A stretch of DNA of 64,000 nt from Mycobacterium sp. HUMS_12744610 (GTDB lineage: Bacteria > Actinomycetota > Actinomycetes > Mycobacteriales > Mycobacteriaceae): contig NZ_JBGEDP010000001.1 of the NCBI RefSeq assembly GCF_041206865.1, positions 1,426,001 through 1,490,000 of the forward strand, in the 5' to 3' direction. The position numbers and the translations under genes are program-made. Below, in pieces: positions 60,394-64,000 of this stretch (its first letter is position 1; each line of letters begins with the position of its first letter). Below the pieces are notes generated by a model. The model was not told where the DNA came from. It searched no databases and was given only the letters and a program-made list of their open reading frames with translations.

Positions 60394-61404
60394 TTACGCG
60401 GATTTGATGAGTGCTTCCGGGGTTGGTTGGTTGATCCAGGCGACGGTGGGCAGCTTCGGTGGAGCGGGCCGCCGGTGCCGGAATCTAGCGGGGTTAGCGG
60501 CGTAGGCCGCATCCAGCGTGGCGGCACGTTGGGCCTGGATCTCGTTTGCGGTGCCGTAGTGCACCGATGCAACGGTGTGTAGGCCCACGCCGCTGTGGCG
60601 ATGCTCATGGTTGTAGTAATCGAAGAATGTCGTGCAGAAGGCGCGGGCATCTTCGATCGAGCCGAACCGGCCCGGGAACGCCGGGCAGTACTTGAGGGTC
60701 TTGAAATTAGCCTCCGAGTAGGGATTGTCGTTGGACACGTGCGGGCGGCTGTGGCTGCGGTCCACCCCCAGGTCGATCAGCAACTGGGCGACCGGCTTGG
60801 AGGTCATCGAGGTGCCGCGATCAGCGTGCAAGGCCAACTGGCCGCGGGCGATGCCGTGACGGGCCATGGTGTCGGCGATAAATGCTTTGGCCAACTCACC
60901 GTCCTCAACTTCTGCGATGATCCAGCCGACGACGTAGCGCGAGAAGATGTCGATAATCACATAGAGTTGATAGAAGATACCCCGTTGTGGCCCTTGCAAT
61001 TTCGTTATATCCCAGGACCAGACCCGGTTTGGTGCGTTAGCGATCAGCTCGGGTTTCTTGCGCGCCGGATGGGTGCGCTGGCGACGCCGCTCGCGGTTCT
61101 CCCCGGCAATGGCCAGTAGCCGGTACATGGTGCGAATCGAGCACAGGTAGACACCATCATCAAGCAGTCGCGCCCACACCTGCGCCGGCGCCAGATCGCA
61201 GTACTGCTCTGAGCGCAGCACCGTCAGAATCTGCTGGCGTTCGGCCTCGGTGAGCTTATTCAGTGGCTCGGGCCGCACCCGCCGTGCCGGCCGTGGTGGT
61301 GGGTTGCGGTGGCGGTGGAGCGTGGCCCGCGATGCACCCAGCAATTCGCACGCCCGTTTGGTGCTGGTTGCGGCCTCCAGGTCGGGCAGGTGCTCGCCGA
61401 TCAC
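60394..61404 (-). CDS. IS3-family transposase OrfB (DDE integrase)
   Basis: 336 residues. An N-terminal helix-turn-helix region (RACELLGASRATLHRHRNPP) precedes the integrase core with the DDE triad: VWSWDITKLQ, LHADRGTSM and YSEANFKTLKYCP. GTG 61404 overlaps the OrfA stop as GTGA, so OrfB is made by coupled re-initiation rather than being obviously fused by a -1 slip. All catalytic residues are present, so the element may be active. Confidence 0.93.
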   Translation of the reverse strand: MIGEHLPDLEAATSTKRACELLGASRATLHRHRNPPPRPARRVRPEPLNKLTEAERQQILTVLRSEQYCDLAPAQVWARLLDDGVYLCSIRTMYRLLAIAGENRERRRQRTHPARKKPELIANAPNRVWSWDITKLQGPQRGIFYQLYVIIDIFSRYVVGWIIAEVEDGELAKAFIADTMARHGIARGQLALHADRGTSMTSKPVAQLLIDLGVDRSHSRPHVSNDNPYSEANFKTLKYCPAFPGRFGSIEDARAFCTTFFDYYNHEHRHSGVGLHTVASVHYGTANEIQAQRAATLDAAYAANPARFRHRRPAPPKLPTVAWINQPTPEALIKSA

Positions 61405-61835
61405 GGCTTGGACTTCGGCTCGAAATCCGCGCTCTCGGAGAGCATCTCCAAGAGCGCGTGTGCTTTTCCCGTGATCTCCAGCGCTAGCTTGGTCCGATCC
61501 AGCTCAGCCTGCAGTTGCGTGGTGCGCCGCCGCAGCTTGTCCAACTCGACCTGCTCAGCGCTGCGCTTCGGCTTGCCCTTCGCCGACAAACCCTCCCGAG
61601 CGCCGGCATCACGGGCCTTTCGCCATTCGGCGATATGCGAGCTGTACAGGCCTTCACGGCGCAGCAACGCACCACGCTCCGACGAGCCCACCGACAGCGC
61701 GTCGTACTCGTCGAGGATGCGGGCCTTGTACTCGGCGGTGAACGTGCGCCGCCGCGCCCGAGCACCTGGATCGGGCACGTTGTCCACTTGGTCATTATCA
61801 CTGCACCCGTCCAGGGATGCGATCGTCATAGTCAC
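61401..61835 (-). CDS. IS3-family transposase OrfA
   Basis: 144 residues. RRRTFTAEYKARILDEYDAL starts the helix-turn-helix domain, and a leucine-zipper-like helix (EQVELDKLRRRTTQLQAELD) follows. It binds the IS ends and pairs with OrfB. GTG 61835 or ATG 61829 may be the start. Confidence 0.9.
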   Translation of the reverse strand: MTMTIASLDGCSDNDQVDNVPDPGARARRRTFTAEYKARILDEYDALSVGSSERGALLRREGLYSSHIAEWRKARDAGAREGLSAKGKPKRSAEQVELDKLRRRTTQLQAELDRTKLALEITGKAHALLEMLSESADFEPKSKP

Positions 61836-61912
61836 GGAAAATGGTGATCCTGTCTCGCCCTGTAGCGATGATTGGCTACTGCTGCTGTCTCACTTAACCC
61901 TGTCACACAGGG

Positions 61913-61966
61913 GGGCGCAAAGAGTGCCGTTTACTTCCAGGGACTGCTGTGGCTGATGTGACTTCA
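61913..61966. repeat. 54-nt inverted arm, right copy
   Basis: Read on the minus strand it begins TGAAGTCACA at the kdpE stop codon and mirrors 59963-60016. It lies outside the IS3 end by 7 nt. Confidence 0.88.
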
Positions 61967-62641
61967 CATCTCGAAGCGATAGCCCATGCCCGATTCGGTC
62001 AGCAGGTGTCTCGGGTGCGACGGGTCGTCTTCGAGCTTGCGGCGCAGCTGGGCCAGATAGACACGCAGGTAATGGGTTTCGGTGGCATAAGCGGGGCCCC
62101 ACACCTCCTTCAACAACTCCTCGCGGCCGACCAGCTTGCCCCGGTTGCGGACCAGCATTTCGAGCATTCCCCACTCGGTGGGGGTGAGATGCACCTCGGC
62201 GCCCTTCTTGGTGACCTTCTTGGCGGCCAGGTCGACGGTGAACGCGTCGGTCTCGATGACCGGTTCCTCGGTATCGGACGCGGCGGCGCGGCGGACCGCG
62301 GCGCGCAACCGGGCCAGGAACTCGTCCATCCCAAAGGGTTTGGTGACGTAGTCGTCGGCGCCGGCGTCGAGCGCCGCGACCTTGTCCGAGGAGTCGGTGC
62401 GCGCCGACAACACGATCACCGGCGCCGTGAGCCAGCCCCGCAAACCGGCCAGCACCTCGATGCCCGAGATGTCGGGCAGGCCGAGGTCGAGGATCACCAC
62501 GTCGGGCTTGTGTTCGGCCGCGGCACGCAGGGCGGCCGCGCCGGTCGACGCGGTGACGACCTCATAGCCCCGCACCGACAGGTTGATGCGCATCGCGCGC
62601 AGGATCTGCGGCTCGTCGTCGATCACCAGGACGCGGGTCAT
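61964..62641 (-). CDS. kdpE: KdpE response regulator
   Basis: 225 residues of OmpR type. The receiver has VIDDEPQ acidic residues, the phosphorylated Asp in VVILDLGLPD (about 52) and the Lys in VTKPFG (about 102). The winged helix is EVHLTPTEWGMLEMLVRNRG to YLRVYLAQLRRKLEDDP. It activates the kdp potassium-transport operon under low potassium. Its start codon overlaps the end of the second MIRU-type unit (ATGA coupling) and its ribosome site AGAAGGAG lies in the repeat. Confidence 0.96.
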   Translation of the reverse strand: MTRVLVIDDEPQILRAMRINLSVRGYEVVTASTGAAALRAAAEHKPDVVILDLGLPDISGIEVLAGLRGWLTAPVIVLSARTDSSDKVAALDAGADDYVTKPFGMDEFLARLRAAVRRAAASDTEEPVIETDAFTVDLAAKKVTKKGAEVHLTPTEWGMLEMLVRNRGKLVGREELLKEVWGPAYATETHYLRVYLAQLRRKLEDDPSHPRHLLTESGMGYRFEM

Positions 62642-62694
62642 CGGCGCCGCTCCTTCTCATCGCTGCGCTCTGTATCGTCGCCGGCGCGGGTCAT
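62638..62694 (-). CDS. MIRU-encoded 18-residue peptide (2)
   Basis: Same frame as the first peptide, from ATG 62694 to TGA 62638-62640, which overlaps the kdpE ATG. The ribosome site AGAAGGAG for kdpE lies within it. Confidence 0.35.
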   Translation of the reverse strand: MTRAGDDTERSDEKERRR

Positions 62695-62747
62695 CGGCGC
62701 CGCTCCTTCTCATCGCTGCGCTCTGTATCGTCGCCGGCGCGGGTCAT
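62691..62747 (-). CDS. MIRU-encoded 18-residue peptide (1)
   Basis: ATG at 62747 overlaps the kdpD stop (TCAT on the plus strand at 62744-62747). The 18-codon frame (MTRAGDDTERSDEKERRR) ends TGA at 62691-62693, overlapping the next ATG. Probably a translational relay, not a functional peptide. Confidence 0.35.
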   Translation of the reverse strand: MTRAGDDTERSDEKERRR

Positions 62748-64000
62748 CGGGCCTCCTGCGGCGCGGCCAGATCCACCACGATGGTCAGGCCGCCTCCCGG
62801 GGTGTCGCCGGCCTGGATGGTGCCGCCCATCGCTTCGACGAATCCGCGCGCCACCGACATCCCCAACCCGACGCCGATGGTGTTGTCCTGATCGCCCATC
62901 CGCTGGAAGGCGGCGAAGAGTTGGTCTTCGGTTCCATGCGGGATCCCGGGACCCTCGTCGACGACGTTGATCAGGACGCGATCACCCACCCGGCCCGCGT
63001 TGACCCGGACCACGCAGTTGGGCGCGTACCGCAGCGCGTTGTCGATCAGGTTGGCCAGCACGCGTTCGAGCAGTCCGGCATCGGCCAGCACCACGGCGTC
63101 GCCGACGTCGACCTTCACGCGGTCGATGGCCGAGCGGTAGAAGCCGGTGGCGCCCTTGCCGATGCTGACCAGCGCGCGTTGCACCGTCTCCTCCAGGTAC
63201 ACCCTGCGCAGCTCCGGGTGAACCACGCCGGCGGCCAGGCGGGAGGAATCGAGGAGGTTTCCGACCAGCGCAGTCAGCTGGTCGACCGACTCCTCGATGG
63301 TGGCCAGCAGTTCGGCGGTGTCCTCGGGGGAGAAGGCCACATCTTCGGCGCGCAGGCTGGACACGGCGACCTTGGCCGCGGCCAGCGGGGTGCGCAGATC
63401 GTGGCTGACCGCCGAGAGCAGGGACCGGCGCAGCTCGTCGGCCCGCACGATCGCCTCGGCCCGGCTGGCCTCTTCGGCCAGCTCGCTCTGCCGGATCAGC
63501 CCGGCCGCCTGCCGGGCCACCGCGCTCAGCACCCGGCGATCGCGGGCGGAGAGCTTCCTGCCGGCCAGCAGCATCCAGAACTCGTCGTCGCCGACCTCGA
63601 TCGCGGTGTCGGCGGAGTCGACGGTCAGGCACGGGTCGTTACCGACGCAGGCTACGACATGGCTCCTGTTTCCAGCGGTACGGTCCGCCTCGCCGGGTTC
63701 GCGCAGCATGCTGACCGCGCGCTGCGAGTAGGTCTCGCGCACGCGCTCCAGCAGGGTCTCGAGATCGGCGCCGCGCAGCACCGACCCCGCGAACAACGTC
63801 AGCAGCTCGGCTTCCTGCGAGGCGCGCCGGGCCTCCCAGGTGCGTTTGGCCGCGCCGTCGACCAGCACCGCGACCGCCACCGCCACGAGCAGCAGGACCA
63901 CCTCGGTGACGGCGGCGTCGGGTTCGGCGATGGTGAACGTGTGTCGGGGCGCGGTCAGGAAGTAGTTCAGCAGCAGGCTGGACAGCACGGCCGAGAAGAC
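62744..64000 (-). CDS. kdpD: KdpD sensor histidine kinase, C-terminal part (5' end outside window)
   Basis: The last 419 codons are seen. After the final membrane helices (AAVTEVVLLLVAVAVAVLV) comes a GAF-like region, the HisKA domain with the phosphorylated His in LLSAVSHDLRTPLAAA, and a full ATP-binding domain (NLIDNALRYA, DEGPGIP, GVGLGMSVARGFVEAMGG). KdpD senses potassium limitation and controls KdpE. The N-terminal KdpD and USP domains are outside the window. The TGA overlaps the first MIRU-type ATG. Confidence 0.95.
   Translation of the reverse strand, partial: VFSAVLSSLLLNYFLTAPRHTFTIAEPDAAVTEVVLLLVAVAVAVLVDGAAKRTWEARRASQEAELLTLFAGSVLRGADLETLLERVRETYSQRAVSMLREPGEADRTAGNRSHVVACVGNDPCLTVDSADTAIEVGDDEFWMLLAGRKLSARDRRVLSAVARQAAGLIRQSELAEEASRAEAIVRADELRRSLLSAVSHDLRTPLAAAKVAVSSLRAEDVAFSPEDTAELLATIEESVDQLTALVGNLLDSSRLAAGVVHPELRRVYLEETVQRALVSIGKGATGFYRSAIDRVKVDVGDAVVLADAGLLERVLANLIDNALRYAPNCVVRVNAGRVGDRVLINVVDEGPGIPHGTEDQLFAAFQRMGDQDNTIGVGLGMSVARGFVEAMGGTIQAGDTPGGGLTIVVDLAAPQEAR

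Larger units (their letters stand above)
60370..61905 (-). mobile_element. IS3-family insertion sequence
   Basis: About 1536 bp with two overlapping genes on the minus strand. The left end starts TGTCAAGGTCGGTGAGACAG (60370-60389); the right end, read inward, starts TGACAGGGTTAAGTGAGACAG (61885-61905). These imperfect inverted repeats share GTGAGACAG and begin with TG, as expected of IS3. No clear target duplication is visible (flanks GAACG and CACAG). Confidence 0.85.
62632..62750 (-). repeat. 53-bp MIRU-type tandem repeat between kdpD and kdpE
   Basis: Two full units (62632-62684 and 62685-62737) plus a 13-nt partial third copy (62738-62750). Each carries AGAAGGAG and an ATGA. Each unit encodes an 18-codon frame whose TGA overlaps the next ATG. 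The unit length and content match mycobacterial interspersed repetitive units, for example in senX3-regX3. Confidence 0.88.

Overview
The window is high-GC actinobacterial DNA from a slow-growing Mycobacterium, most likely of the Mycobacterium avium complex or a close relative; the species was not determined. The main evidence is that from about 21.7 kb to the end the gene order follows the M. tuberculosis interval Rv0998 to Rv1028c almost gene for gene: Pat, DUF5642-like lipoprotein, AlkB-like, arcA, pmt, rsmI, pabB, metG, tatD, rpfB, ksgA, ispE, pks16, pth, rplY, lpqT, prsA, glmU, TetR, mfd, mazG, lpqU, eno, ftsB, DUF501, ppx2, kdpE, kdpD. MIRU-type repeats, leaderless starts and many GTG starts fit this too.

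Layout. (1) 1-14462: a tightly coupled accessory operon for a surface polysaccharide. It has the end of a GDP-fucose synthase, a WcaF-like acyltransferase, two glycosyltransferases, an HXXXD-type acyltransferase, a membrane-anchored protein, a fused flippase/polymerase (Wzx-Wzy type), a tandem SGNH esterase, two Wzz-like co-polymerase proteins and a methyltransferase. A second hexapeptide acetyltransferase lies convergent at the end. Together they look like a Wzx/Wzy-type pathway, which is unusual for mycobacteria. (2) 14463-15834: about 1.4 kb with no convincing gene. (3) 15835-20673: a moeY-like E1/nitroreductase fusion followed by a GAF-GGDEF-EAL cyclic-di-GMP enzyme, then a convergent GNAT-like gene. 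(4) 20674-21734: a second gene-poor stretch. (5) 21735-59965: the conserved core block (cAMP-dependent acetylation, arginine deiminase, protein mannosylation, folate, tRNA charging, resuscitation factor, 16S rRNA methylation, isoprenoids, PRPP, UDP-GlcNAc, repair, glycolysis, divisome, polyphosphate). Lineage-specific insertions interrupt it: a decayed GGDEF paralogue, two tandem butyrolactone-receptor-like TetR genes, an SDR, an ArsC-like gene and a LysA-like protein lacking its lysine. (6) 59963-61966: between ppx2 and kdpE, a segment bounded by 54-nt inverted arms, holding a small winged-helix-like gene and an IS3-family element. (7) 61964-64000: kdpE and the 3' part of kdpD, separated by a two-copy 53-bp MIRU-type repeat.

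Most genes in the operons overlap by ATGA or GTGA, which implies translational coupling. All functional statements come from motifs and synteny read by eye; no database search was run.
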